From Tricholoma matsutake (Eukaryota > Basidiomycota > Agaricomycetes > Agaricales > Tricholomataceae): a DNA stretch of 64,000 bases. Made by a program: the position numbers and the translations under genes. The notes below the pieces were generated by a model. That model saw only the letters and a program-made list of their open reading frames with translations, had not been told where the DNA came from and ran no database searches. Below are positions 22,480 through 34,600 of this stretch, piece after piece (within the stretch, counting starts at the first letter, position 1; the number at the start of each line of letters is the position of its first letter). Where the stretch lies: the NCBI GenBank assembly GCA_026075535.2, contig AP026538.1:17554337-17618336 (forward strand), in the 5' to 3' direction.

Positions 22480-23390
22480 TTAATGAAGGCCAAGGTAGTT
22501 GTGAAGATGTACAAATTGTTTAGCATCCAATGTTTTGGTGAACATGTTGGCAACATTATCATGGGTATTCACATAGGTAATATTTAAGTCACCAGACTGT
22601 ATGCATTCATGGAGGAAATGATATTTGATGTCGATGTGCTTGACACAGGAGTGGAGTAGAGGATCCTCTGATAGGGTTTTAGTGGCATTGTTATCGCAAG
22701 AGATAATTGTAGGTGAATTTTGTTGGTAACCAATAGCATTAAGTAAAGTGCGCAGCCAAATGCACTCCTTTGCGGCTTCAAATGCTGTGATGTATTCCAC
22801 CTCACAAGTGGATGCTGCAACAACTTTCTGCTTATGAGCTGCCCAAGAGACTGCACCAGATCCAAGGGAGCAGATGAAACCACCGACACTTTGATGTGTA
22901 TCGAGACAGTTGGCCCAATCTGAGTCAGTAAATGTGTGTAAGGTGATGGGAAGGTGGCCACCCAGGTGAAGTTTGAGATCTCTGGTGCCTTTAAGATAGT
23001 GTACCAGTCTGATAGCAGCATCCCAGTGTTTGGATGAATATGAATTAAGGTATTGTGAGAGCTGTTGGACCACATAAGAAATATCTGGATGGGTAGAAAT
23101 TGCCAAGTAAAGTAAACACCTCATGAGGGAGCAGTAAGGGAGTTTGAGAAGTGCATCGTTGGCAGTTGATGAGACCATCAATCAGAGTGATGTAGTTTTG
23201 AACTGGGCTCACGTGGAGAGCAGATACTGGATAAGCATCTTTTTGTCCAAATTGTTCAACAATCTTATCTCGATAAGGGCCATCTGAGAAAGTGCAATGG
23301 TGGGCATGTTGCAGTCCCAAGTAACAGCAATACCCATAATAATAATTCAGATATGGTCCACACCTCATGCATTTGGGACATTGACAATGT
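22480..23390 (-). pseudogene. Ty1/copia RT end and RNase H, truncated
   Basis: The 233-residue frame 22480-23181 includes LLYLAISTHPDISYVVQQLS, LVHYLKGTRDLKLHLGG, CSLGSGAVSWAAHKQKVVAA, STCEVEYITAFEAAKECIW and HIDIKYHFLHE: RNase H and tail of copia pol, closely related to the element at 34-39.5 kb. Upstream (23181-23390), HEVWTISEL and IVEQFGQKDAYPVS survive with frameshifts. The 5' side stops abruptly at about 23395 against a hAT transposase frame, so the copy is 5'-truncated or recombined. Confidence 0.9.
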
Positions 23391-23394
23391 TGCT

Positions 23395-25731
23395 TCACTT
23401 ACCTTATGCTCAATTCCCACTCATCTGATGATCTTGAATAAAGCCTGTCCAAGCCATTCCCAATTGTGCATGTTGTTGAGCTATGTGAAACTGATTAGAG
23501 CGCTCTTGAGTTCCCATTTTCCAGGTGTTAGCTCTTCAATCCAGTGTGCTGTGACTGCAAAATAGCCATCTGCATTTCCTGCCTGCCATGCATCACATGT
23601 TAAACTGACTTTGCCTTGAATGGTTGGACCCTGGGAAATGATGAGAAAAGAATCAAAAATCAACAGAAAACATACATTGAGTTGGGCTTTCAATGTTGTA
23701 AGGTGATTCTTGAACATGCACATGATTTCCACCTGAGTTGCCTTCCAACCTGGAATCTTGACACCATTTGGGGTGTGGAAGCAACATCAATCAACTCCTT
23801 GAACTTAGGATGTTTAAGGGCTTGGATTGGCTGTGAAGAACAGCAATGAAACAGGAGATTTAGTTGCAAGAATGGATTCCTTACCTGATCTGTAGCCACA
23901 AGCCACTCCACCGCTACTCGATGGAAGAGCTTATCTGAGTAGGGGATGACCCACTCAGAGAGCTTCTTCTCTCTATGATTGTGATCCAAAGTACGTGTTG
24001 CCTCTTCCACAGCTGCCTTCTGCTTCTTGATGTCTCCAGGAAGCTTTGATGAAAAGTTGGCACCCTTTGCCCAGTTGCAATACTTCCCCTGTATGGGGGG
24101 AAGGTTCAGAAATTGAAAACAAAAACACAAACATTATGCACTGCATGGCATGCCTTGAGATGATGTCGCAAAGTTGTGACTTCATCAACAAGACTCTTAT
24201 TGCCCCTGGACATCATGTCAGTATACAGGACAAAATGTCGATGCAAGAACTCACAGGCATATTTTGCACATACAATACTTTTTTGACTTCCCACCAAGGG
24301 GGTGTTGGACTTTGAATCTACCATATCAGGATGGTTAGTTAGTTCACACCCAGAGCCTCTTAGAATTTTTTTGGAAGTCACATGATACATGTGCCCAAGA
24401 GGCATAGAGGGGAGGTAGAGCTATAGTAACCTTCTGGATATGAATAACAAGCCCATCTTTTTTGAAAGACAAGTTCCAACTGAGGACAGGCAGGGATAAC
24501 AGCAGCAAATAGTAGTAATGATTGATCAGAAACCCATGCTTCTCCCCTCACTTTAGTAACAGTCAAACAGAGCAGGGGGTGGGTCTGTGGAAGAACTTGA
24601 CTGAGTGCTGTCATGCCACCTATAAACTACACTAATAAGTACCTCATCTGAGTGTGCATCAGAGTAGGGGAAGGTAATCAATGGTTACTAGGGACTGCTA
24701 ACTAGTGTTGTACATGCACTACAGTTGAGTACTAACAAGCATTAGATCATGCATCAGATCCACAGTATTGGTTGGTCATGGTTAAACCAGGATGGCATTA
24801 ACAGGTCATAATCACTCCAAGTGCTACCGGTGGTGTGCTTCAAAATCTCCAAGCCTATCTGGAAAAGCACTTCCATAACAACATGGTGAGATGGTCTTGA
24901 TGTTGGCAATAGTTACAACAATAGTAGTGAGTTACTAAAGACCTTAGACAAATGCTGGAAGTGGGCTATTAAATTGGTGATATTAGTCAGCTTAGTCATA
25001 CCTCCATATATGGAATTATGTTCCCACCCTAGTTAGTTAGTTCCCTCCATGTAGTCCTTAAAAAAAAATTCGACCTGATATGCTTAATTTTTTTTCTGAC
25101 ACCCCCTTGCTTTCCACCGACTTCTTTGACAACAGCAGTATGAAAAAAATTATCCATGTCTTGCCACTTATCTTCATGTGTAGATGAATTGTCATTGACT
25201 GGCTGGACATCCACATCCATGAGTAACCCATTTGCATCGATGGCCTGTGGATTTCCAAGGGTTGCACTTTTCTTCTTACCTGAAAGAACATCAGAAAAGT
25301 AGTCGGTTAAGTTGATGAACATCATGATTGAGAAAAACCATACCCTTGTCACGTATATCCCCCTCAGCATCTGTTATGTCAATGTCATCAACTGTAACTG
25401 ATGTTGCATGCATTCTCTTTACCTTTGATGTTGTTGCTGTGGCATACCTCTTTTTGGCTGTAAAGAATGCACCAAAGTGAGAAAGTATGCTTAGGACACA
25501 AAGACGGCATACATGGCACTGGCTGATCAACAATTTCATCTTCAGCATCACTGTTGTCATCAGCAATGGAAGAGATGTTATGCTTGTTTTGTGGAGTTGG
25601 CACTGCACTAGCTGAGGAGGGCACATTTGGGTTGGCACCCACCATTGAAGAAGGAGGGTCATTCTTGTCAGCTTGTCAGGAGTGAAAATCCTGGACAGCT
25701 GTGCACTGGAAGGAAAGTTGAGGTGTCTCAC
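23395..25731 (-). pseudogene. hAT-family transposase, N-terminal half
   Basis: Minus-strand order: acidic N-terminal part with KWQDMDNFFHTAVV and QGGVRKKIKHIRSNFF (25731-25029); a region without a good frame (24405-25029); BED-finger-like part with SIVCAKYACEF and TTLRHHLKACHAVH (24405-24106); KGANFSSKLPGD; then KKLSEWVIPYSDKLFHRVA, EWLVATDQ, ALKHPKFKELIDVAS; and, in another frame, VSLTCDAWQAGNADGYFAVT with HWIEELTPGKWELKSA. The last block carries the first catalytic Asp region of hAT RNase-H-like transposases. The C-terminal half, including the dimerisation domain, is missing where copia sequence begins. Confidence 0.8.
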
Positions 25732-25830
25732 TGTTGGCAGTGTCCTTGAGCTTTACTGTGAGGTTGAGCATTTGTGCTGGGTGAGGTACATCCACTTATC
25801 TAATAATCCATCAATATATATAGCAAATGA

Positions 25831-26187
25831 TCATTTAGGTATGCACTGGAGATGTTGCAGCTCTGCTACAAGACATTGCAGTTTGAGCTCAATGAGATCC
25901 AGGGGAAAATTGGTCCAGTTGATTTTTGAAAGGTAAGATACCACAAGACCCATTCCAAGTTTGCCCTGGCAGACATGGTGAAGGTGGCCACCAGAATCAT
26001 GGCAATCCTCCCCAAACAATGCATTGAATTGGCAGTTGAAAGTCTTATGTGGAGTATCACCTTCCTTAGTGTTCATAACAGACCAGATTTTATTGTCTTT
26101 GGATCCCTTTGGTATGGCATCTGACAATGAGCTTGAGAGAGCACTGATGTCCTTGACAAGTTGTTTGATGATTTCTGGAGTGCACAT
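25831..26187 (-). pseudogene. Unrecognised 118-residue frame upstream of the hAT remnant
   Basis: Frame beginning MCTPEIIKQLVKDISALSS with CQFNALFGEDCHDSGGHLHH and GKLGMGLVVSYLSKINWTNF. Composition looks like real protein and its strand and position fit an N-terminal or companion gene of the hAT element. I do not recognise a domain. It could be a fragment of a spliced gene. Confidence 0.35.
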
Positions 26188-26602
26188 TTCGAGTACAGAA
26201 GAGGCGATTGAACAGTGTATGGTGTGAGTTGAGGCAAAAATGGGAAATGAGTGTTGGGCACATGGTCATCATAAATATTTGAAAGACAGGCCACAAAGGG
26301 TTACATTGTACATGTACTTGAGCAAAAAGGAAGACTCAGGGAGGGACAGATAGGTGAATGAGGAGCCTGGCAGTGGGTGGACAAAAAGTGACAGGGAACA
26401 AAGACGGGTGTGTCCATGCAAAGTTGATAAATTAAAGTTTGATGATGTGGTGATTACACAAGCCATAAATTTCTGCAATGACTCAGACAAACATTACTCC
26501 ATTGCTCACAAAAGCTGTGGCCTGACAGTCTGGCTTTGGCTTTTCAGGATGCCAGGCCAGGCCATGCACATCACTAATTGATGGTGTTGGGCACATGGGT
26601 AC

Positions 26603-27024
26603 TGTTAGGAAACTGCCCCATTACCTAATAAAATTTCATTTTCATTTTATTATGTTGAATTATGCTACATGACACCAAATGACACCAAATGACACCAAAT
26701 GATGCTACACTTTGATAGCATGAGAATTTTATTTTGCACGCATCACTATGTATGTGCCTGTATGCACACATTGGTAACAACAACATACAATATATGTAAC
26801 ATAGTATATAAACCCTAAATATACACCTAGGGGACCCCAGTTGTGTTCTCTTAGGTATTCCACCTATGCTTGTGGTGTGAAAAGCCTATCACAACAAATT
26901 CATCTATAAATAACCCCTCACATCAAAACTGTCAATTCCCCCATCCCATGCACAGATCCCACCCCCTTCTTGTAGAGAGAACCTGCATGGTCTTAGCTAG
27001 CAGATAGTGGGTGTTGCCCTAACA
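26603..27024 (+). repeat. 5' LTR of the gypsy element
   Basis: Starts TGTTAGGAAACTGCCCC and ends GTTGCCCTAACA, with a triplicated ATGACACCAA unit near 26665-26700. A primer-binding site after it was not identified. Confidence 0.92.
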
Positions 27025-27510
27025 GAAGAACACAACTTCCCATATCAGTGTGCCTTCTCTTACTTGTGCATACGTCATTGTTTCACCATGCCACATCTGA
27101 TTACTCATCCTTTTGGCATGAGCCAGAAGTACTTGTACATATGTAAACTACCTTTTCTTTTGTAAGCCAATGCCAGGCCTCGCCTTACATTGTGACCGCC
27201 AGTGATTGAGAGGCAGCGCTCATCATTAGGACAGCTGCAACCAGACAACTGATTGGATCTGGTTTAGTTATGATTTACATTACTCTATTCAGACAACTAT
27301 TTTAGTTACAAGCCGAATTCAGTGATATCTCCGAGATCAGGCACTGTTGGAAGGGGTATTGATCCAAAGTGCCAAATTAGGCGCCCAATGAACAATGAAC
27401 AATTGACAAACAATTGACAAACCATCACGTGACCTGTAAACATTTGGAGAGGTCTCGAAGAACAAGTCTTGAATTTGTCAAAGAAGTGATTCATCACAGA
27501 TTTCACAATT

Positions 27511-28603
27511 ATGTCTGAACTCTCAACTTCTAATCCCAGTCCTAATCCTGTTCCCACACCAGCACTAGAGGCAAAAATTGATGTGCTTACAGTGCAAATG
27601 TTGTAATTAGTGTCAGTGTTGACAGCATCGCAGCCCAGACAAGCAGAAGTACAGCCAGAGATGACAGGAGATAGAGATGATGAGATTGAGGAGATGATGG
27701 AGTGGATTTCACAGGAGGATGAGACAGCAGAGAAGTCTGGAAATAGAAAAGCATGCTTACCTAAGTATGCACCCCTGCAAATCTTTAACGGTACCATGGA
27801 GAATACAAAATCTTTCATCAGCTCTATAGTATGTACATCCATGCCAGAGTTTTGTACAGCTGAGTCTAGGATTATGTTTGCTCTCTTGTACATCCAGGGG
27901 GGGGAAGCACAGTTCTGGAGAAATGAGGCTATTAATCAAATTGCCATGGGAAATAAACCATTTGCAACTTTCAAGGAGTTTTTGGAGAGATTGGAGGCAC
28001 GGTCTGGGGACCCTAATCCAAAGGCAACAGCCAATGCCAGATTAAAAACCATGCGCCAAGGTTCCCTAATGGCAGATGAATTTATTTTGCAGTTCAAAGC
28101 AGAAGCTTTGCAGATGGATATGGGAGAAGCCGCATTGGTAGAATTTTTGAAAGCAGGATTAAATCCCTCTCCTCTTTATTCAAGTCTATCTACCAACTAC
28201 CTTCTATGCCAGAGAAGTTGGACAAGTGGTATAATTGGGCAATGCACCTTGACTAGCAATATCAGCAGGAACAGGTGGAGTCAAAGTTGATGTACAGAAG
28301 TAGCAAATTTGGAAAGCCATCAGAAGGGAAGTCCGAGAAAGGAAAAGCACCTCAGGTGCAGACTCCGAGGGCACAGCCACTGGCCATGGCAGTGACACCT
28401 ATAGTTGCAGAGTCTGCAGCACCAGCAGATGCAATGGAGATTGATCAAGCAGGGAGATGACCCCCACTTAGATGTTTTAACTGTGGGCAGTTAGGACACA
28501 TCTCTAGGAATTGCAAGCAGAAGAGAAAGATCAGGGGAGCTATATTTGAGGAAGTGAAGCAGGAGGAAGGCAAGCAGGAGAATTTTGTGGAAGAGTCCCA
28601 GTG
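27511..28603 (+). pseudogene. gag of the gypsy element
   Basis: Start ATG at 27511 (MSELSTSNPSPNPVPTPALE), the first ATG in a frame that continues into capsid. A TAA follows after about 31 codons, then the capsid-like part with FNGTMENTKSFISSIV, EAQFWRNEAINQIA, DEFILQFKAEALQMD and ALVEFLKAGLN, and a nucleocapsid CCHC knuckle CFNCGQLGHISRNC at 28473-28514. A frameshift near 28170 and a TGA (28458-28460, before PPLRCFNC) separate the parts. Gag would form the virus-like particle and bind RNA. Confidence 0.88.
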
Positions 28604-31600
28604 AAGGTTTCCCCATTGGTGCCCCAGAATCGTCACAATTTATTAGTATCCGAGGAAACCCAGAGCAAACCCGAAAAGGAAATTGATGAGTACAACTGTT
28701 GCAAATCACATGACCAAGAAAATCGCCACATGCCATTTCCGAAAACCCCTAAATTCTTTATTCGCTCTGTGTGGATAGAACCAGAAATCACCTTGACTAT
28801 GGGATTGAAGACAGTGGACACACATGCAGCAATTAATGTGGAAGCATTGCTCGATAGCGGTGCTACACGATTATTTATTAATTGATCCTTAATTACCAGA
28901 AATGGTATTAGCATGCACAAGCTGTCGCAACCAATAATGGTGTACAATATTGACAGAACAGTCAATTGTGGAGGAACTATCAAGGAGGAGGTGATTATGG
29001 TACTAAAGTATCAGGAGCATCAGGAGTGAGCTGTATTTGAAGTGTGTGATCTTGGGAAAACCAATCTAATAATAGGATGTCCATGGTTACAGAAGCATAA
29101 TCCTGAAATTGATTGGAAAACCAGGAAAGTACAAATGACCCATTGTCCTAAGGAATGTAATGTGTATGGGAGGAAGATGAAGAAAGAGAAAAAGAAAAAG
29201 AGAGAGGAGGAACATCTGAGGAAGTATGCAGTTACGATGGAGGAAGTGGAGGATGAGGAAATGCCAAATGGGGAAGTTCCAATCATGATTGAGAAAGAAG
29301 AGCAGAGGCAAACCTTTAGAGCAATTCGTGGAGGACAGTCGTGGGACAAGAATATTGTGAATGTGGAGAAGCCAGTGGAGGAGTTGGTGCCAAAAGTGTA
29401 TCATGAATATCTGTCAGTGTTCCAGAAGAAGGAGTCCAAGTGTTCCAGTGTGGAAGCCATGGGATCATGCAATCGAGATGAAGCCAGGGTTTGTGCCAAA
29501 GAAGTCAAAGGTATATTCATTATCCCCGATGGAACAAGAGGAAGTGGATGCGTTCCTAAATGAACAATTGTGCAAAGGTTATATATGACCTTTGAAATTG
29601 CTGCAGACATCACCAATATTCTTTGTACCAAAGAAAGATAGGAGAAAGAGGATGTGTACTGATTATAGGTACCTGAATGAGTGGACAGTAAAGAATGCAT
29701 ACCCCTTGCTGTTAATTTCAGAAATAATTGACAAGGTGGGAAAAGCCAAAGTCTTTACAAAATTGGATTTATGATGGGGATACAACAATGTATGAATAAA
29801 GAAAGGAGATGAGTGGAAGGCTGCATTTGCCATGCGTCGAGGATCATTCGAGCCACTTGTCATTTTTTTGGAATGACTAATAGTCCCCCAACCTTCCAAA
29901 ATATGATGAACGACATCTTCAAGGATGTAATTGACAAGGGCATGGTAATAATATTTATTGATGACATTCTGATATTCATGGAGGATGAAGAAAATTATGA
30001 GGCAATAGTGCAGGAGGTGTTGCAGAGGTTGGCAGAGAACGATCTATTTTTGAAACCAGAGAAGTGTGTGATTGGGGCAAGTGAGATTGAGTTCCTAGGA
30101 TTATTGATTGGCCCTGAAGGGATTAAAATGGATCTGATCAAGGTACAGGCAATCACGGATTGGCCTGCGCCTACCCATGTCAAGGAAGTGCAAGCTTTCT
30201 TGGGACTCACAAATTATTATTGTCACTTTGTGCATAATTTTTCCAAAATTGCCACACCCTTACATAACCTTATGCGAAAGGGAGTAGTGTGGAGGTGGGG
30301 AGAGCAGCAGCAGACAACATTTGAGGAGTTGAAGAGGAAGTTTGTGGAGTGACCAATATTAGCCCCAGTAGATTTCACGTGCCCCTTATGAGTAGAATCA
30401 GATGCATCCAACTTTGCTACTGGAGCGGTATTATCAATGTTGTATGAAGATGACAAATGGCATCCTTGTGCATATTTGTCCCAAGGGTTGAATGATGTGG
30501 AGAGAAACTATGATGTGCATGACAAAGAGATGTTGAGGAGAATGCGAGCATTGGAGGCATGGAGACATTATTTGGAGGGATGGATGCATCAGATTGAGAT
30601 CTGGACGGATCATCCAAATCTGCAATACTTCATGTCAGCTAAAAAGCTTAACCGCAGGCAAGCACGTTGGGTGCTATTCCTATAGCATTTCAATTTTCAC
30701 TTGGTCCACAAAGCGGGAAGCTTAATGAGGAAGGCAGATGCATTATCCAGATGTATTGATCACAAAAGGGGGGTGGAGGAGGACAATAAAAATGTTACCT
30801 TCCTCAAACCTGAATACTTTTGCATTTGCGCTATGTGTCAAGGGCATCTATTAATAGATGGCTCCAAAGCGGAAATGTTGTCTAAAATTAGACAATGTTC
30901 AGATATGGATGATGAGGTAGTGGAAGCTGTGAAAGCTATGAAGGAAGAGAAGAAGGGTAATATTAGAGGAGATGAATGGGTTGAGGAACAAGGGTTAGTG
31001 TTGTTTCGAGGAAAGGTGTATGTGCCAAAGGATCAGGATTTGTGAAGGGAGATCATCCAGTTACATCATAATATGCTGATGGCTGGACACCCAGGAAGAT
31101 GGAAGACATTGGAATTAGTGATGCAAAATTATTGGTGGCCCAGAATTTCTAAATATGTGTTGGGGTATGGGGATGGATGTGATACATGCATGAGGGGAAG
31201 AAATTTCCAGAGAAGCCTGCAGGAAAATTAATGCCGAACCCGATACCTAAAGCGCCATGGCGAGATATATCTGTGGATTTTATCACTGGATTACCCAAAG
31301 CTCAAGGGTATGATGCAATATTTGTAGTATGCAACCACTTCACAAAGGAGGTCCATATTATTCCTACTACTACAGAAACCTCATCATTGGGCTTGGTGTG
31401 CCTCTATCTAAATCAGGTATGGTGATTACATGGGTTACCCAATACCGTTATCTCCGATCACGGACCCCAGTTCACTTCTGCATTTATGTGAGAACTGAAC
31501 AACATATTGGGAATTTATCTATGGCATATCACCCACAGACTGATGGGCAGACAGAGAGAATGAATCAGGAGTTGGAGCAGTACCTATGCATGTTTGTCAA

Positions 31601-32410
31601 CTACCGACAGACCAACTGGCCTGAATGGCTGGCAATTGCCAAATTTTCCCACAATAATAAATTCCATTTGGCTATGCGTATGTCACCCTTTTTCGCAAAT
31701 TATGGGTATCATCCTCACATGGGAGTAGAACCCAGAAGGGAAGTCAAAGTACAGTCGGTAGAAGATTTTGTATCCAAGATGCAAAAGGTACAAGAGGAAG
31801 TGGAGGTGGCATTGAAGAAAGCACATGTGATGATATGATGTGACATGCAGATCATACTCGAGTGCGCGCTCCAGAGTACAAAGTTGGTGACTTGGTATGG
31901 CTAAGTACCAAGGACCTAAATATTCCACGACCTTCGAGGAAACTTACGGAGAAACAAGTTGGCCCATACACGATCTCTAAAGTGATCTCACATAATGCAG
32001 TAGTGCTAAAATTACCCCGATCATTCAAGATCGATCCTGATATTAACATATCCCACTTAAGCCCCTACCACCTGCCCACTGTTCCTGGCCAACAAACCAC
32101 CCCACAACCTCTGATAATAGTAGAAGGTGCTCTGGAATATGTAGTCGAAGAAATTCTAGACTCATGTCTTCGATGAAACAAATTGGAGTTCTTAATAAAG
32201 TGGAAAAACTATACCGACAAAAATAATTCATGGGAACCCAAAGAAAATTGTAAGCGAGCGCGTAATGCGATTGCCCAATTCTTTAAACATAATCCGAATG
32301 CTCCACGTCACATTGTGAGAATGGTGTATGAGGGGATGAAATTCTGGCCTTACCAAAATTTCACGGAGAGGACAGACGCAATATTTTCTCGCCTGGAAGT
32401 CGAGGCATAA
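28604..32410 (+). pseudogene. pol of the gypsy element with chromodomain
   Basis: Aspartic protease with LLDSGAT (28853-28864) and NLIIGCPWLQKHNPEIDW; RT with [35 protein letters not shown] and the catalytic FIDD (29954-29965); RNase H with [10 protein letters not shown] and KADALSR; integrase zinc finger (HHNML..HPGRWKT..CDTCMRGK); core with SVDFITGLPKAQGYD, HGPQF and HPQTDGQTERMNQELEQY; and a C-terminal chromodomain with LEFLIKWKNYTDKNNSWEP (32190-32245). The stop is TAA at 32408-32410. TGA replaces Arg after GYI, TKLDL, FVE, CPL, KDQDL, AHVMI and DSCLR, and TAG replaces Gln after WVLFL. Catalytic residues visible are intact, so decay is by nonsense changes and a few frameshifts. Confidence 0.93.
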
Positions 32411-32421
32411 AAGGGGGGTAA

Positions 32422-32842
32422 TGTTAGGAAACCACCCCATTACCTAATAAAATTCATTTTCATTTTATTATGTCAAATTATGCTACATGACACCGAATGA
32501 CACTGAATGATGCCGAATGACCCTACACTTTGATAGCATGAGAATTTTATTTTGCATGCATCACTATGTACATGCCTGTATGCACACATCAGTAACAACA
32601 ACATACAATATATGTAACATAGTATATAAACCCTAAATATACACCTAGGGGACCCCAGTTGTGTTCTCTTAGGTATTCCACCCATGCTTGTGGTGTGAAA
32701 AGCCTATCTCAACAAACTCATCTATAAATAACCCCTTGCATCAAAACCGTCAATTCCCCCATCACACGTGCAGATCCCGCCCCCTTCTTGTAGAGAGAAC
32801 CCGCATGGTCTTAGCTAGCAGATAGTGGGTGTCACCCTAACA
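32422..32842 (+). repeat. 3' LTR of the gypsy element
   Basis: Starts TGTTAGGAAACCACCCC after the purine tract AAAAGGGGGGTAA and ends GTCACCCTAACA. Differences from the 5' LTR are mostly transitions. Confidence 0.92.
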
Positions 32843-33111
32843 GATACAGATTGGGATCAATTAGCTGAGCAACATTGATAATGAGAGCCGAAACAATGCT
32901 GGGCATGATCTAAAGATCTGTGTAGTCTATTGATAGCACCCTCCTATCTATGTATTACATCACTATCTATTCCTGCTACTTTAGTAGTGGGTTTTGTACC
33001 ATGTAGAAAAAAGTGATTGACGTGGGTTTTACATACATGTGATTGGCATGTGAATTGTTGAACACTGATTGGCTGGTAAATTCAGAAAGGTGATCAGCTG
33101 TTGCTTTTGAA

Positions 33112-34050
33112 TTGCTGACCATTTCGGCCCGAGGGTCATTGGCTCTTGATGTTTTTTATAGATGGTCAGCTGTTTCCTTCCCCTTTATAAGCATACCTTG
33201 TCTCACTTCATTTTTTTCCTCTTTGTCTTTGCTATTAAGCATGATGAGCACTAGTATCTTTGGTCAACAAATTCCTGCAGCTTTTGACAAGCTTTCTGCT
33301 GTTTCTTGCATCTCTCGGGCCTTGGCAACCTCCTTTAATTGTCATGGCAATTACATTGCTCTTCCTGTGAATGGAGACATGGGTCAGGGCTCATTTACTT
33401 GTGTTGTGGATTTCAGAATTGTGGATGAATTGTCTGCTGGTGTTGTTCTTGGAAAGGATTGACTTGTGTATTACTGCAAATATCTGATATTTGATGGACA
33501 ATTGAGAGAGAACATAATGATGGAGGTGGGTGGCCTCATGTAATCTCAGGTGCATTTTCTAACTTTCATCTTGAAAATTTACTTATCTTTATTGTAGATA
33601 ACAAACCTTCACCTTTTGAAACCATTGATCACTATGTTCACCATGATATAACAAATCCAGATTTACAATTGTCCACAGCTTCTTCTAGTTCTTCTTGTAA
33701 GGTGCCTTTAGTTCAACAATTACTGCTAAATTCATCCTCCTCACTTTATATCTTCCCCTCACCTGAATTCCAACATTTACTTCAAGACCATGGCATTCCA
33801 ATTCATGAAACTGACTTGGGTGTTTCTCAAATGGGCTTGGTACATCATCTTGTGAATGGACTATGTATTCACAATACAAATATGGGATGTCATTCTGTTG
33901 TAAATTCAAGTGATGCTGAAAATCTTGTTCTAGCTATCTCTGATGAGGTACTTGCTGCGGCTTTGGATATTCTTTGAATGATATGTAAAAGTCTTGGGTA
34001 GCACAGTTCAAGCAGTGGTGAGGAATAATCTCAATTGTTACAATGCATGC
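33112..34050 (+). pseudogene. Protein fragment upstream of Helitron Rep
   Basis: Frames 33241-33462 (MMSTSIFGQQIPAAFDKLSA, then SAGVVLGKD with TGA) and 33669-33977 (SPEFQHLLQDHGIPIHETDL, MGLVHHLVNGLCIHNTNMGC, SDEVLAAALDIL) look like real protein. They sit directly upstream of the Helitron DUF6570/Rep region once the copia insertion at 34057 is mentally removed. I do not recognise a named domain. It is either the N-terminus of the Helitron protein or a separate gene beside it. Confidence 0.5.
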
Positions 34051-34056
34051 AAAGTT

Positions 34057-34401
34057 TGTTGGAATCGCACCGTGAGTCCATAATGCTTTTGATGCATTTG
34101 ATGCATGTGCTATTTTAGCATTCCCTTTGATCCACATGGTCGGCTCATGTTTAAGTTTCCCCTTGTCTCTTTTCCTTTGACACACATCCTTTTGTTATGC
34201 ATTACACATATATATATCTTCAGTAGTTTACTTTATCACCTCAGTCACTTATCCAGAGACTGAGGTGAGCTATATTTACTATACATATTTATTGACGCGT
34301 ACTTACTCTACTACAACAGTTGTTTATACTAGGTATAGTACGGATTAATAGAGTCACTTATCCAGAGACTGAGTTGTTTATACTAGGATTCACTTTCTTC
34401 A
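34057..34401 (+). repeat. 5' LTR of the copia element
   Basis: TGTTGGAATCGCACCGTGAG start, CACTTTCTTCA end. It contains a TATATATATA box near 34210 and two copies of AGTCACTTATCCAGAGACTGAG-like sequence about 105 bp apart. It is followed by GGTTATGGGCC, a plausible primer-binding site, not assigned to a tRNA. Confidence 0.95.
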
Positions 34402-34600
34402 GGTTATGGGCCATTCTCATCATCTTTGAACAACGGGAGAAAGTATCCTAGCCACTTGATGTTCTGCTTCATCATACCTTCTGATCCATTTCCCCGATCA
34501 TTTTTGATCTCGGATCAATTCCTTTGTCTTTCACAGACCCGGCTGCTCTACCATTGCATCTCTCTCATCTCCCTTTGCACACTGACCTCGGTTTTCTATC

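Larger units (their letters stand above)
26603..32842 (+). mobile_element. Complete, decayed Ty3/gypsy chromovirus
   Basis: Two LTRs of 422 and 421 bp enclose gag, protease, RT, RNase H, integrase and chromodomain in standard gypsy order. Left flank GGTAC (26598-26602) and right flank GATAC (32843-32847) differ at one base and probably represent the mutated target duplication. About ten in-frame TGA codons stand at arginine positions. Not able to encode its own proteins now. Confidence 0.93.

Noticed and set aside
26598..32847. Perfect target duplication of the gypsy element
   Set aside because: The flanks GGTAC and GATAC differ at one base; reported only as a probable mutated duplication.
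33685..33909. Minus-strand frame overlapping the pre-Rep fragment
   Set aside because: It is the shadow of the plus-strand frame 33669-33977, which has better protein-like composition and fits the Helitron order.
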